From contig CAIMHL010000332.1 in the NCBI GenBank assembly GCA_903840825.1, positions 1 through 8,201 on the forward strand: a DNA stretch of 8,201 bases. The letters are read 5' to 3'. Position numbers and translations under genes: made by a program. Every line of letters begins with the position of its first letter. Within the stretch, counting starts at the first letter, position 1. Below, in pieces: positions 1 through 6,582 of the stretch. The notes beneath the pieces are model-generated. The model was not told where the DNA came from. It saw only the letters and a list, made by a program, of their open reading frames with translations, and ran no database searches. Source of the stretch: an uncultured beta proteobacterium. Lineage in GTDB: Bacteria > Pseudomonadota > Gammaproteobacteria > Burkholderiales > Burkholderiaceae_C.

Positions 1-14
1 CATTGACATCCTAA
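1..14 (+). CDS. atpH: Probable 3' end of atpH (ATP synthase delta subunit), partial
   Basis: The first bases can be read as the last codons of the gene before atpA: in frame 3 they give Leu-Thr-Ser and then a TAA stop at 12-14. Delta subunits of related bacteria commonly end in a short Ala-Leu-Thr-Ala/Ser-like tail, and atpH always precedes atpA in this operon type. The delta subunit joins the F1 head to the peripheral stalk. Only about four codons are visible, so the call rests on gene order and tail resemblance rather than domain content. Frame 1 (stop at 4-6) and frame 2 (stop at 44-46) are also possible endings. Confidence 0.5.
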
Positions 15-50
15 GGCGTAAGCTTTTGGATGTTTTGCCCAATTAACGAA

Positions 51-56
51 AGAGGG
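51..56 (+). promoter_or_regulatory. Ribosome binding site of atpA
   Basis: AGAGGG lies 8 nt before the ATG at 65 in a purine-rich stretch. It supports that start, which also gives the N-terminus expected of alpha subunits. No separate promoter is evident in the short spacer 15-64, in keeping with readthrough from upstream atp genes. Confidence 0.6.
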
Positions 57-64
57 AAAGAGTC

Positions 65-1618
65 ATGAAACTCAATCCAGCAGAAATTTCTGACCAGATC
101 AAGAGTCGCATTGAAGGCCTGTCCACCAGCGCCAACATTCGCAATCAAGGTACTGTTGTTTCCGTGACTGACGGCATTTGCCGCATCCATGGTTTGTCTG
201 ACGTGATGCAGGGCGAAATGCTCGAATTCCCGGCTGGCAGCGACGGCTTGCCCACCTACGGTCTAGCACTCAACCTCGAGCGTGACTCGGTGGGTTCTGT
301 GATCTTGGGTGAGTACGAGCACATCTCTGAAGGCGACATCGTGAAATGCACGGGTCGTATTCTTGAAGTGCCCGTAGGCCCTGAGCTCAAAGGCCGCGTG
401 GTCAATGCACTCGGTCAACCGATCGACGGCAAAGGCCCCATCAACGCCAAGATGACTGACGTTATCGAAAAAGTGGCTCCAGGTGTGATTGCTCGTCAAT
501 CTGTGGATCAACCCATGCAAACTGGCCTGAAGTCAATTGACTCTATGGTTCCGGTGGGACGTGGTCAGCGTGAATTGATCATTGGTGACCGTCAGACCGG
601 CAAAACTGCCGTTGCTATTGACGCGATCATCAACCAAAAAGGTCAGAACATGACCTGCGTTTATGTCGCGATTGGCCAAAAAGCCTCTTCCGTCAAAAAC
701 GTGGTGCGTGCGCTTGAGCAAGCTGGCGCGATGGAGTACACCATTGTGGTGGCTGCTACGGCCTCTGAGTCGGCTGCGATGCAATTCGTCAGCGCCTACT
801 CCGGCTGCACCATGGGCGAGTACTTCCGCGACCGCGGTGAAGACGCGCTGATCGTTTATGACGATCTGTCCAAACAAGCCGTTGCTTACCGTCAGGTGTC
901 CTTGCTTTTGCGTCGCCCACCAGGCCGCGAAGCTTACCCTGGCGACGTGTTCTATCTCCACAGCCGTCTGCTTGAGCGTGCCGCTCGCGTGAACGCCAAG
1001 TACGTTGAAGATTTCACCAAGGGTGCTGTTAAAGGCAAAACTGGTTCTTTGACTGCTTTGCCCATCATTGAAACGCAAGCCGGTGACGTGTCTGCTTTCG
1101 TGCCAACCAACGTGATTTCGATCACGGACGGCCAGATCTTCTTGGAAACTTCGTTGTTCAACGCCGGCATCCGTCCTGCGATCAACGCCGGTATCTCGGT
1201 GTCTCGCGTCGGTGGCGCTGCCCAGACCAAGCTAATCAAGAACCTGTCCGGTGGTATCCGTACCGACTTGGCCCAGTACCGTGAGTTGGCTGCGTTTGCG
1301 CAGTTCGCCTCCGATTTGGACGAAGCCACTCGCAAGCAACTCGAGCGCGGAGCCCGCGTGACTGAGCTGCTTAAGCAAGCCCAGTACAGCCCACAGCCTA
1401 TCTCTTTGATGGGTGCGACTTTGTTTGCCGTTAACAAGGGTTTCCTTGATGACATCGCAGTGAACAAGGTTTTGGCTTTCGAGCACGGCCTTCACAGCCA
1501 CCTCAAAGACAAAAACGCAGCCCTTCTGGCCAAGCTCGAAGCTGCCAAAGCGATGGACAAAGACGCTGAGGCCGAATTGAATACAGCGATTGCTGCGTTC
1601 AAGAAGTCGTTCGCTTAA
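65..1618 (+). CDS. atpA: F1 ATP synthase subunit alpha
   Basis: This is the non-catalytic nucleotide-binding subunit of the F1 head; three alpha and three beta subunits alternate around gamma at the cytoplasmic face of the membrane. The product has 517 residues, close to the 513 of E. coli. The N-terminal segment (about 1-25) is the part that contacts delta, followed by a beta-barrel domain to about residue 95. The central nucleotide-binding domain carries the Walker A motif GDRQTGKT at 174-181 and a Walker B strand ALIVYDDL at 261-268. The family signature PAINAGISVS is at 371-380, followed by Arg381, which corresponds to the arginine finger that reaches the catalytic site on beta. A helical C-terminal domain completes the protein. 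It is the first complete gene of the visible operon, 33 nt ahead of atpG. No truncation or unusual residue was seen. Confidence 0.98.
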   Translation: MKLNPAEISDQIKSRIEGLSTSANIRNQGTVVSVTDGICRIHGLSDVMQGEMLEFPAGSDGLPTYGLALNLERDSVGSVILGEYEHISEGDIVKCTGRILEVPVGPELKGRVVNALGQPIDGKGPINAKMTDVIEKVAPGVIARQSVDQPMQTGLKSIDSMVPVGRGQRELIIGDRQTGKTAVAIDAIINQKGQNMTCVYVAIGQKASSVKNVVRALEQAGAMEYTIVVAATASESAAMQFVSAYSGCTMGEYFRDRGEDALIVYDDLSKQAVAYRQVSLLLRRPPGREAYPGDVFYLHSRLLERAARVNAKYVEDFTKGAVKGKTGSLTALPIIETQAGDVSAFVPTNVISITDGQIFLETSLFNAGIRPAINAGISVSRVGGAAQTKLIKNLSGGIRTDLAQYRELAAFAQFASDLDEATRKQLERGARVTELLKQAQYSPQPISLMGATLFAVNKGFLDDIAVNKVLAFEHGLHSHLKDKNAALLAKLEAAKAMDKDAEAELNTAIAAFKKSFA

Positions 1619-1651
1619 GGTCCCCTGAAGTAACAGCGAAGGAGCGTTTTA

Positions 1652-2536
1652 ATGGCAACAGGCAAGGAAATACGCGGCAAGATCAAGAACTTCGAAAGTA
1701 CGAAGAAGATCACCAAGGCCATGGAGATGATCTCCGTGTCCAAGATGCGTAAGGCACAAGAACGTATGCGGGCAGCTCGCCCGTATTCTGAAAAAGTGCG
1801 CAATATCGCATCCAACATGGGCAAAGCAAACCCTGAGTACGTGCATGCCTTCATGAAAACCAACGACGTCAAAGTTGCTGGTTTAATTGTGGTGTCTACA
1901 GACAAAGGTTTGTGCGGCGGACTCAACACAAACGTGCTTCGCAGTGTCACCAACAAATTGCGTGAACTGCAAGCCGCTGGCATGACAGCGCAGACCGTGG
2001 CCATCGGCAACAAGGGTTTTGGTTTCCTTAACCGTATCGGTGCTCAAGTCGTCGCTCACGTGACGCAATTGGGCGATAAGCCGCACCTTGAGCGTTTGAT
2101 CGGACCTGTCAAGGTTTTGCTCGATGCTTATGCGCGTGGCGAAATCAATTCGGTCCATCTCTCCTACACCCGCTTCATCAATACGATGAAGCAGGAAGTG
2201 GTGATGGAGCAGTTGTTGCCCTTGTCCGCAGACCAGATGCAAGCCGAAACAAGTGCCTCTGGCACTACGCACAGCTGGGATTACATCTACGAACCTGACG
2301 CACAGACGGTCATTGACGATCTGCTGGTGCGCTATGTCGAGGCTCTGGTTTTCCAGGCCGTGGCTGAAAACATGGCCTCCGAGCATGCTGCTCGTATGGT
2401 CGCGATGAAGGCAGCAACCGACAACGCAGGCAATGTCATTGGTGAGTTGAAGCTGGTCTATAACAAGACTCGCCAAGCAGCGATCACCAAGGAATTGTCC
2501 GAGATCGTCTCTGGGGCTGCAGCGATTGGGGCTTAA
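1652..2536 (+). CDS. atpG: F1 ATP synthase subunit gamma
   Basis: Gamma is the central rotor shaft that turns inside the alpha3beta3 ring and couples proton flow through Fo to ATP synthesis. The product has 294 residues (E. coli 287). The N-terminal helix (about 1-55) contains the conserved KEIRGKI and KKITKAMEMISVSKMRKAQ stretches, including the Met at 24 in the segment that meets the beta DELSEED loop. A Rossmann-like middle domain includes STDKGLCGGLN at 82-92. The C-terminal helix, which pairs with the first as a coiled coil, runs from about 225 to the end and carries ASEHAARMVAMKAATDNA (243-259) and the family signature ITKELSEIVSGAAA at 278-291. AAGGAG at 1639-1644, 7 nt before the ATG, supports the start. 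It ends 49 nt before atpD. Confidence 0.98.
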   Translation: MATGKEIRGKIKNFESTKKITKAMEMISVSKMRKAQERMRAARPYSEKVRNIASNMGKANPEYVHAFMKTNDVKVAGLIVVSTDKGLCGGLNTNVLRSVTNKLRELQAAGMTAQTVAIGNKGFGFLNRIGAQVVAHVTQLGDKPHLERLIGPVKVLLDAYARGEINSVHLSYTRFINTMKQEVVMEQLLPLSADQMQAETSASGTTHSWDYIYEPDAQTVIDDLLVRYVEALVFQAVAENMASEHAARMVAMKAATDNAGNVIGELKLVYNKTRQAAITKELSEIVSGAAAIGA

Positions 2537-2573
2537 GCCTCCAATTCGAAGTAGCTAGCAAATTCAAATTTAT

Positions 2574-2577
2574 TGGA
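2574..2577 (+). promoter_or_regulatory. Ribosome binding site of atpD
   Basis: GGAG lies 8 nt before the ATG at 2586, inside an otherwise A/T-rich 49-nt spacer (2537-2585). An A/T-rich, probably unstructured leader suits strong initiation of a subunit needed in three copies per complex. Confidence 0.55.
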
Positions 2578-2585
2578 GCAACAAA

Positions 2586-3989
2586 ATGGCTCAAGCCCAA
2601 GGAAAAATTGTTCAGTGTATTGGCGCAGTGGTTGACGTGGAATTTCCACGTGATCAGATGCCAAAGATTTATGACGCCCTCAAACTCGAAGGCACGTCAT
2701 TGACACTGGAAGTACAGCAGCAACTCGGCGACGGTATCGTCCGTACGATTGCGCTCGGTTCGTCTGACGGTCTGCGTCGCGGCTTGATGGTGACCAACAC
2801 CTCCAACCCGATCATGGTTCCCGTGGGCAAAGCCACACTGGGCCGCATCATGGACGTGCTGGGTTCGCCCATCGACGAACGTGGTCCTGTGACTGCGGAC
2901 AAGCACATGTCTATCCACCGCAAGGCACCTACGTATGACGAATTGAGCCCCTCGCAAGAGTTGCTTGAGACCGGCATCAAGGTGATTGACTTGGTTTGCC
3001 CGTTTGCCAAAGGCGGCAAAGTGGGCTTGTTCGGCGGCGCTGGCGTTGGCAAGACCGTGAACATGATGGAACTGATCAACAACATTGCCAAGGCGCACAG
3101 CGGCTTGTCCGTGTTTGCTGGTGTGGGCGAGCGTACCCGTGAAGGCAATGACTTTTACCACGAGATGGCTGACTCTGGCGTTGTGAACCTCGAGAACCTC
3201 GAAGAGTCCAAAGTGGCTATGGTTTACGGTCAAATGAATGAGCCACCAGGTAACCGTTTGCGCGTTGCTTTGACTGGTTTGACTATCGCTGAGTCGTTCC
3301 GTGATGAAGGAAAAGATGTTTTGTTCTTCGTTGACAACATCTATCGCTACACCTTGGCCGGCACTGAAGTGTCTGCTTTGTTGGGCCGTATGCCTTCCGC
3401 CGTGGGCTACCAGCCTACTCTGGCTGAAGAAATGGGCCGCTTGCAAGAGCGTATTACGTCGACCAAAACCGGTTCGATCACCTCCATCCAGGCCGTTTAC
3501 GTGCCAGCGGATGACTTGACCGATCCATCGCCTGCGACAACGTTTGCTCACTTGGACTCAACCGTTGTGTTGAGCCGTGACATTGCCTCCTTGGGTATCT
3601 ACCCTGCTGTTGATCCTTTGGACTCAACCAGCCGTCAGTTGGATCCTTTGGTGGTGGGTCAAGACCATTACGAAACCGCTCGTGCCGTTCAGGGCACCTT
3701 GCAGCGCTACAAAGAGCTGCGTGACATTATTGCGATTTTGGGCATGGACGAGTTGGCACCAGAAGACAAGTTGGCAGTGGCTCGTGCCCGTAAAATCCAG
3801 CGTTTCCTGTCACAACCTTTCCACGTGGCTGAAGTCTTCACAGGCTCACCTGGTAAGTACGTCACCTTGGCCGAGACCATTCGTGGCTTTAAGATGATTG
3901 TGGCTGGCGAGTGTGATCATTTGCCAGAGCAAGCGTTCTACATGGTTGGCACGATCGACGAAGCGTTCGAAAAAGCCAAAAAGATCTAA
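2586..3989 (+). CDS. atpD: F1 ATP synthase subunit beta (catalytic)
   Basis: Beta carries the catalytic sites that make ATP from ADP and phosphate. The product has 467 residues (E. coli 460). A beta-barrel domain (about 1-80) precedes the nucleotide-binding domain with Walker A GGAGVGKT at 150-157, the GERTREGND segment at 181-189 with the catalytic Glu (Glu182, matching E. coli Glu181), and Walker B DVLFFVDN at 244-251 ending in Asp250. The run NIYRYTLAGTEVSALLGRMPS (251-271) is the form seen in beta/gammaproteobacteria. The family signature PAVDPLDSTS is at 340-349. The C-terminal domain holds the DELSEED-loop equivalent, here MDELAPED at 387-394, through which gamma rotation is coupled. 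The gene lies between atpG and atpC as in the standard order. All key residues visible by eye are intact. Confidence 0.99.
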   Translation: MAQAQGKIVQCIGAVVDVEFPRDQMPKIYDALKLEGTSLTLEVQQQLGDGIVRTIALGSSDGLRRGLMVTNTSNPIMVPVGKATLGRIMDVLGSPIDERGPVTADKHMSIHRKAPTYDELSPSQELLETGIKVIDLVCPFAKGGKVGLFGGAGVGKTVNMMELINNIAKAHSGLSVFAGVGERTREGNDFYHEMADSGVVNLENLEESKVAMVYGQMNEPPGNRLRVALTGLTIAESFRDEGKDVLFFVDNIYRYTLAGTEVSALLGRMPSAVGYQPTLAEEMGRLQERITSTKTGSITSIQAVYVPADDLTDPSPATTFAHLDSTVVLSRDIASLGIYPAVDPLDSTSRQLDPLVVGQDHYETARAVQGTLQRYKELRDIIAILGMDELAPEDKLAVARARKIQRFLSQPFHVAEVFTGSPGKYVTLAETIRGFKMIVAGECDHLPEQAFYMVGTIDEAFEKAKKI

Positions 3990-4025
3990 TTGATCTTTGC
4001 CACACACTGATTAGGAAGTGACACG

Positions 4026-4442
4026 ATGAACACCATCCACGTTGATGTGGTCAGTGCCGAAGAGACCATCTTCTCTGGCGAGGCGCGCTTTGTGGCCTTG
4101 CCAGGTGAGGCTGGCGAACTCGGCATTTATCCGCGCCACACACCACTGATCACCCGTATCAAAGCGGGTTCGGTTCGCATTGAATTGGCAGACGGCACTG
4201 AAGAATTCATCTTCGTGGCCGGCGGCATTTTGGAAGTCCAGCCCAACTGCGTCACGGTGTTGTCAGACACTGCTATCCGCGGCAAAGATCTGGACGACGA
4301 AAAAGCCAACGCCGCCAAGGCAGCAGCTGAAGAAGCCATGAAGAATGCCAAGAGCGACATCGATTTGGCAGTAGCGTCCTCGGAGTTGGCTTTGATGGCG
4401 GCTCAGTTGTCTGCCCTGCGCAAGTTCCGCTTGCGCAAGTAA
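4026..4442 (+). CDS. atpC: F1 ATP synthase subunit epsilon
   Basis: Epsilon sits at the foot of the gamma shaft, contacts the c-ring, and in bacteria can inhibit ATP hydrolysis by extending its C-terminal helices. The product has 138 residues (E. coli 139). The N-terminal beta-sandwich (about 1-85) contains VDVVSAEETIFSG, GELGIYPRHTPL and the conserved FVAGGILEVQP (63-73) and VTVLSDTAIRG. The C-terminal helical hairpin (about 88-138) begins with LDDEKA at 89-94, at the place of the LDxxRA segment that binds ATP in some epsilon subunits; Lys replaces the usual Arg. AGGAAG at 4013-4018, 7 nt before the ATG, supports the start. It is the last gene of the operon and is followed by a strong terminator hairpin. 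Confidence 0.97.
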   Translation: MNTIHVDVVSAEETIFSGEARFVALPGEAGELGIYPRHTPLITRIKAGSVRIELADGTEEFIFVAGGILEVQPNCVTVLSDTAIRGKDLDDEKANAAKAAAEEAMKNAKSDIDLAVASSELALMAAQLSALRKFRLRK

Positions 4443-4445
4443 GGT

Positions 4446-4475
4446 CAGATCAGGGTTTCAAGGTGCAATCCTTGA
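4446..4475 (+). other. Upstream structured segment of the atp 3' untranslated region
   Basis: Three bases after the atpC stop, CAGATCAGGG (4446-4455) repeats exactly the right arm of the terminator hairpin (4517-4526). A small inverted repeat follows: TCAAGG (4458-4463), a 6-nt loop, CCTTGA (4470-4475). The first element could pair with the left terminator arm (4505-4514), giving an alternative fold. Whether it is a regulatory device or a remnant of a duplicated terminator cannot be told from sequence. Confidence 0.4.
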
Positions 4476-4498
4476 TTCCTAATGTCCTAAAGTTTCAG

Positions 4499-4537
4499 CA
4501 AAAGCCCTGATCTGTACAGATCAGGGCTTTTGTTTTT
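4499..4537 (+). terminator. Rho-independent terminator of the atp operon, possibly bidirectional
   Basis: Bases 4499-4532 are a perfect 34-bp palindrome with the core GCCCTGATCTG/CAGATCAGGGC. As RNA it folds into a long hairpin with a minimal loop, followed on the + strand by a T-rich tail (4528-4537, TTTTGTTTTT). This is a classic intrinsic terminator 57 nt after the atpC stop. It lies 15 nt past the stop of the convergent minus-strand gene, and on that strand the stem is followed by TTTTGC, so it may serve both operons, more weakly for the minus strand. A further imperfect stem, TTGGCGCT (4536-4543) with AGCG and CCAA (4550-4558, one bulged base), overlaps the stop of the minus-strand gene. 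Confidence 0.88.
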
Positions 4538-4547
4538 GGCGCTCGCT

Positions 4548-5078
4548 TTAGCGTCCAAGAGCAGGAAAATCAGCCAACTCGTTCGGGTTGTGTTCGCCCA
4601 GACGCAGTGGGAAATGTTGTCCTAACAGCGCTGAGAGGTCTGACACTGTCTCTACCAGCCCGGCATCTATTGCGCCCTCACGACAACGATTTGACAATCG
4701 CGCCACCATGGCTTGCCAAACGGCAGGATCAACCCGTTGGCTGATACCCCGGTCAGCGATGATTTCAATAGAACGCTCAGCCATTAAGAGGTAAATGAGA
4801 ACGCCATTGTTTTGAGCGGTATCCCAAACCCGCTGGCTGCTAAACAACTCAATCGCCCTTTGGCGACTCAGGTCCTGGGTGCTTAAGTTTTGCTTGAGGT
4901 TTGACCAAGGCAAAGCGGTTTCAATATAAATCCTGATTTCACCCGAATGGTCACTCTCGCACTTAGCAACGTACGCCCCCAAACGCTCCAAGGTGGCATA
5001 GGGAAGCGGGTGGGCGCTGGAAACCGCTTCGTGCCACGCATGAGAAAGTATTCGTTGTAGGCGCTCTATAAGACCCAT
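4548..5078 (-). CDS. TPM-domain protein without export signal (second TPM paralogue)
   Basis: The product is a TPM-domain (TLP18.3/Psb32/MOLO-1) protein of 176 residues from the ATG at 5078; an ATG two codons upstream (5084) would give 178. The domain covers most of the protein: HSGEIRIYIET gives the first strand, NNGVLIYLLMAERSIEIIADRGI the central strands, and the C-terminal helices follow. No signal peptide and no clear membrane segment were seen, unlike the neighbouring TPM protein; the N-terminus (MGLIERLQRILSHAWHEAV) looks like an amphipathic helix. The 5078 start is preferred because GGGAAG lies 6 nt before it and because TAATG joins it to the stop of the upstream gene, implying translational coupling. 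The molecular function of bacterial TPM proteins is poorly known; phosphatase activity has been reported for the plant TLP18.3 member. The lemA neighbourhood suggests an envelope-related role, which is inference. Confidence 0.85.
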   Translation of the reverse strand: MGLIERLQRILSHAWHEAVSSAHPLPYATLERLGAYVAKCESDHSGEIRIYIETALPWSNLKQNLSTQDLSRQRAIELFSSQRVWDTAQNNGVLIYLLMAERSIEIIADRGISQRVDPAVWQAMVARLSNRCREGAIDAGLVETVSDLSALLGQHFPLRLGEHNPNELADFPALGR

Positions 5079-5995
5079 TACCATCTTCCCGAGGCGCCAC
5101 CGCCCCCAAAATCACCGCCACCCCCGGAGCCAAATCCGCCCCCACGGCCACCGCCCCAACCGCCATGGGTCCCAGTTCCCCAGCCACCAGAGCGGTGATC
5201 TATGCCCTTGCCCAGAATGCCAAGACTTGAAAACAGCGAGATGAACAAGGCTGCAAAGGCTGCAAGTACCGCCAAGGCCATGCTGGCAGTCAAGAAAAGT
5301 GTGAGCCCACCGACAACTGCGCCTGTCGCTAAGATGCCCAATTGACGCCCCAGCAGTCGCCGCGCAAAGCCGCCGACCATGGGAATGACCAAAAAGAACA
5401 CCAAGATCAGCTGCTGCCAGTCGAAATCAAGGACCTGCCCTTTATCACCTGCGCTAGGGCTGGGCAAATTCTCACCACGGATCAGGCTCTGGATGCGTGA
5501 TGTCCCCGCATCCAGTCCGCCAGCGTAGTCCCCTTGTTTGAACCTTGGGGTGATGGCCTCTTCGATGATGCTGCTGGCCGCCAAGTCAGGGATGGCGCCT
5601 TCCAAGGTCTTTGACACCTCAATGCGAACTTGCCGATCGTTCAAGGCAACAATCACCAGCAAGCCGTCCCCCACGGCTTTGCGCCCGATTTTCCAGGTGT
5701 TGGCGACCCGGTTGGCATAGCTGGCGATGTCTTCCGGTAGTGTGGTGGGCACCATTAGCACCACCACTTGCGCCCCACGCTGAGCCTCAAAATCGGCCAG
5801 TTTCTTTTCAAGACCCTCAAGCTCTTGCGTTTTCAGGGTACCCGTGGTGTCCATGACATGCGCGCTCAAAACGGGCACGGCCTGTTGCCCCAGCGCCGCA
5901 GAGCTTGAACACACACAAGCCAACGCCAGCACGGCCCCAGCCAACCAACGGTGCCCAAACACGCCAAACCTTGACATGCGGGTGGCCAGATTCAC
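5078..5995 (-). CDS. Secreted/membrane TPM-domain protein with glycine-rich tail (YgcG-like)
   Basis: The product has 305 residues from a GTG start at 5995. A signal peptide is visible (positive residues, hydrophobic 18-35, likely cleavage after Ala-Leu-Gly at 34-36). A TPM domain follows at about 42-172, with VMDTTGTLKTQELEGLEKKL at its start and VGDGLLVIVALNDRQVRIEV in the middle, then TLEGAIPDLA and FKQGDYAGGLDAG. Three likely membrane segments lie at about 194-209, 219-236 and 238-258, and the last 37 residues (269-305) contain 22 Gly with Trp, Phe and a terminal Arg-Trp. This layout is typical of YgcG-type proteins. It should place the TPM domain in the periplasm and, with three segments, the tail in the cytoplasm. 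The GTG overlaps the lemA stop (GTGA) and no strong ribosome site precedes it, so it probably depends on lemA translation. An ATG at 5977 is an alternative start, six codons in. Biochemical function unknown. Confidence 0.88.
   Translation of the reverse strand: MNLATRMSRFGVFGHRWLAGAVLALACVCSSSAALGQQAVPVLSAHVMDTTGTLKTQELEGLEKKLADFEAQRGAQVVVLMVPTTLPEDIASYANRVANTWKIGRKAVGDGLLVIVALNDRQVRIEVSKTLEGAIPDLAASSIIEEAITPRFKQGDYAGGLDAGTSRIQSLIRGENLPSPSAGDKGQVLDFDWQQLILVFFLVIPMVGGFARRLLGRQLGILATGAVVGGLTLFLTASMALAVLAAFAALFISLFSSLGILGKGIDHRSGGWGTGTHGGWGGGRGGGFGSGGGGDFGGGGASGRW
5085..5090 (-). promoter_or_regulatory. Ribosome binding site deciding the start of the second TPM gene
   Basis: GGGAAG on the minus strand lies 6 nt before the ATG at 5078 but directly abuts the alternative ATG at 5084, which favours the inner start. 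The site lies inside the last codons of the upstream TPM gene. Confidence 0.5.
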
Positions 5996-6582
5996 TTGCT
6001 TTTCTCGAAATCCACCACAGGCGGCGTCGAAATAGCGGCCTCATTTTGGACCGCAAAGGACGGTTTGGGCTGGTAACTGAACATCATCGCCGTCAAGTTG
6101 CTGGGGAAGCTGCGGGCCAGCACGTTGTAGGCCTGCACGGCCTGTATGTAGCGGTTGCGGGCCACGGTGATGCGGTTTTCTGTGCCTTCCAGTTGCACCC
6201 GCAAATCCCTGAAGCCATCATTGGCGCGCAGGTTGGGGTAACGCTCGGACACCACCATCAAGCGGCTCAAAGCCGAACTCAACTCGCCCTGCGCCGCTTG
6301 AAACTTGTTGAACGCCACCGGGTTGTTGAGCGTCTCAGGCGACACCTGGATCGACGTCGCCTTGGCGCGAGCCTCCACCACCTGAGTCAGCGTATCTTGC
6401 TCAAACGCGGCCTCGCCCTTGACCGTAGCCACAATATTGGGCACCAGGTCCGCCCGGCGTTGGTACTGGTTGAGGACCTCACTCCATGAAGATTTGATTT
6501 GTTCATCAAAGCGCTGAAAATCGTTGTAGCCGCAACCCGACAGTGCCAGCACACTGATAAATATCGTTAACCAGCGTTTCAT
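5992..6582 (-). CDS. lemA: LemA family protein, predicted lipoprotein
   Basis: The product has 196 residues from the ATG at 6582. The N-terminus MKRWLTIFISVLALSGC is a lipoprotein signal with lipobox LSGC and Cys17 as the lipidation site; Gly follows the Cys, so there is no Asp+2 inner-membrane retention mark. The mature part is the helical LemA fold with the family motifs: NQYQRRADLVPNIVATVKG (38-56), RYPNLRANDGFRDLRVQLEGTENRI (114-138), and ARNRYIQAVQAYNVLARSFPSNL (141-163). The open frame runs on to 6774, but the extra 64 residues look non-coding, while GGAG at 6589-6592 sits 6 nt before the 6582 ATG. LemA proteins are widespread and of uncertain function. It is the first gene of an operon with two TPM-domain genes and ends in a 4-nt overlap with the next one. 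Confidence 0.93.
   Translation of the reverse strand: MKRWLTIFISVLALSGCGYNDFQRFDEQIKSSWSEVLNQYQRRADLVPNIVATVKGEAAFEQDTLTQVVEARAKATSIQVSPETLNNPVAFNKFQAAQGELSSALSRLMVVSERYPNLRANDGFRDLRVQLEGTENRITVARNRYIQAVQAYNVLARSFPSNLTAMMFSYQPKPSFAVQNEAAISTPPVVDFEKSK

Noticed and set aside
2697..3551. Open frame of 284 codons on the minus strand inside atpD
   Set aside because: It lies wholly opposite a highly conserved gene, has low-complexity His/Gln/Arg-rich content with no recognisable domain, and is explained by codon bias in atpD. The same applies to the shorter antisense frames inside atpA, atpG and the yheT-like gene.
3557..3574. Inverted repeat CTCAAC/GTTGAG inside atpD
   Set aside because: It falls in strongly conserved codons (LDSTVVLS) and is followed by no T-tract, so protein constraint explains it.
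5905..6489. 194-codon + strand frame opposite lemA
   Set aside because: It lies antisense to a clear LemA gene and the translation is His/Arg/Gln-rich without a domain.
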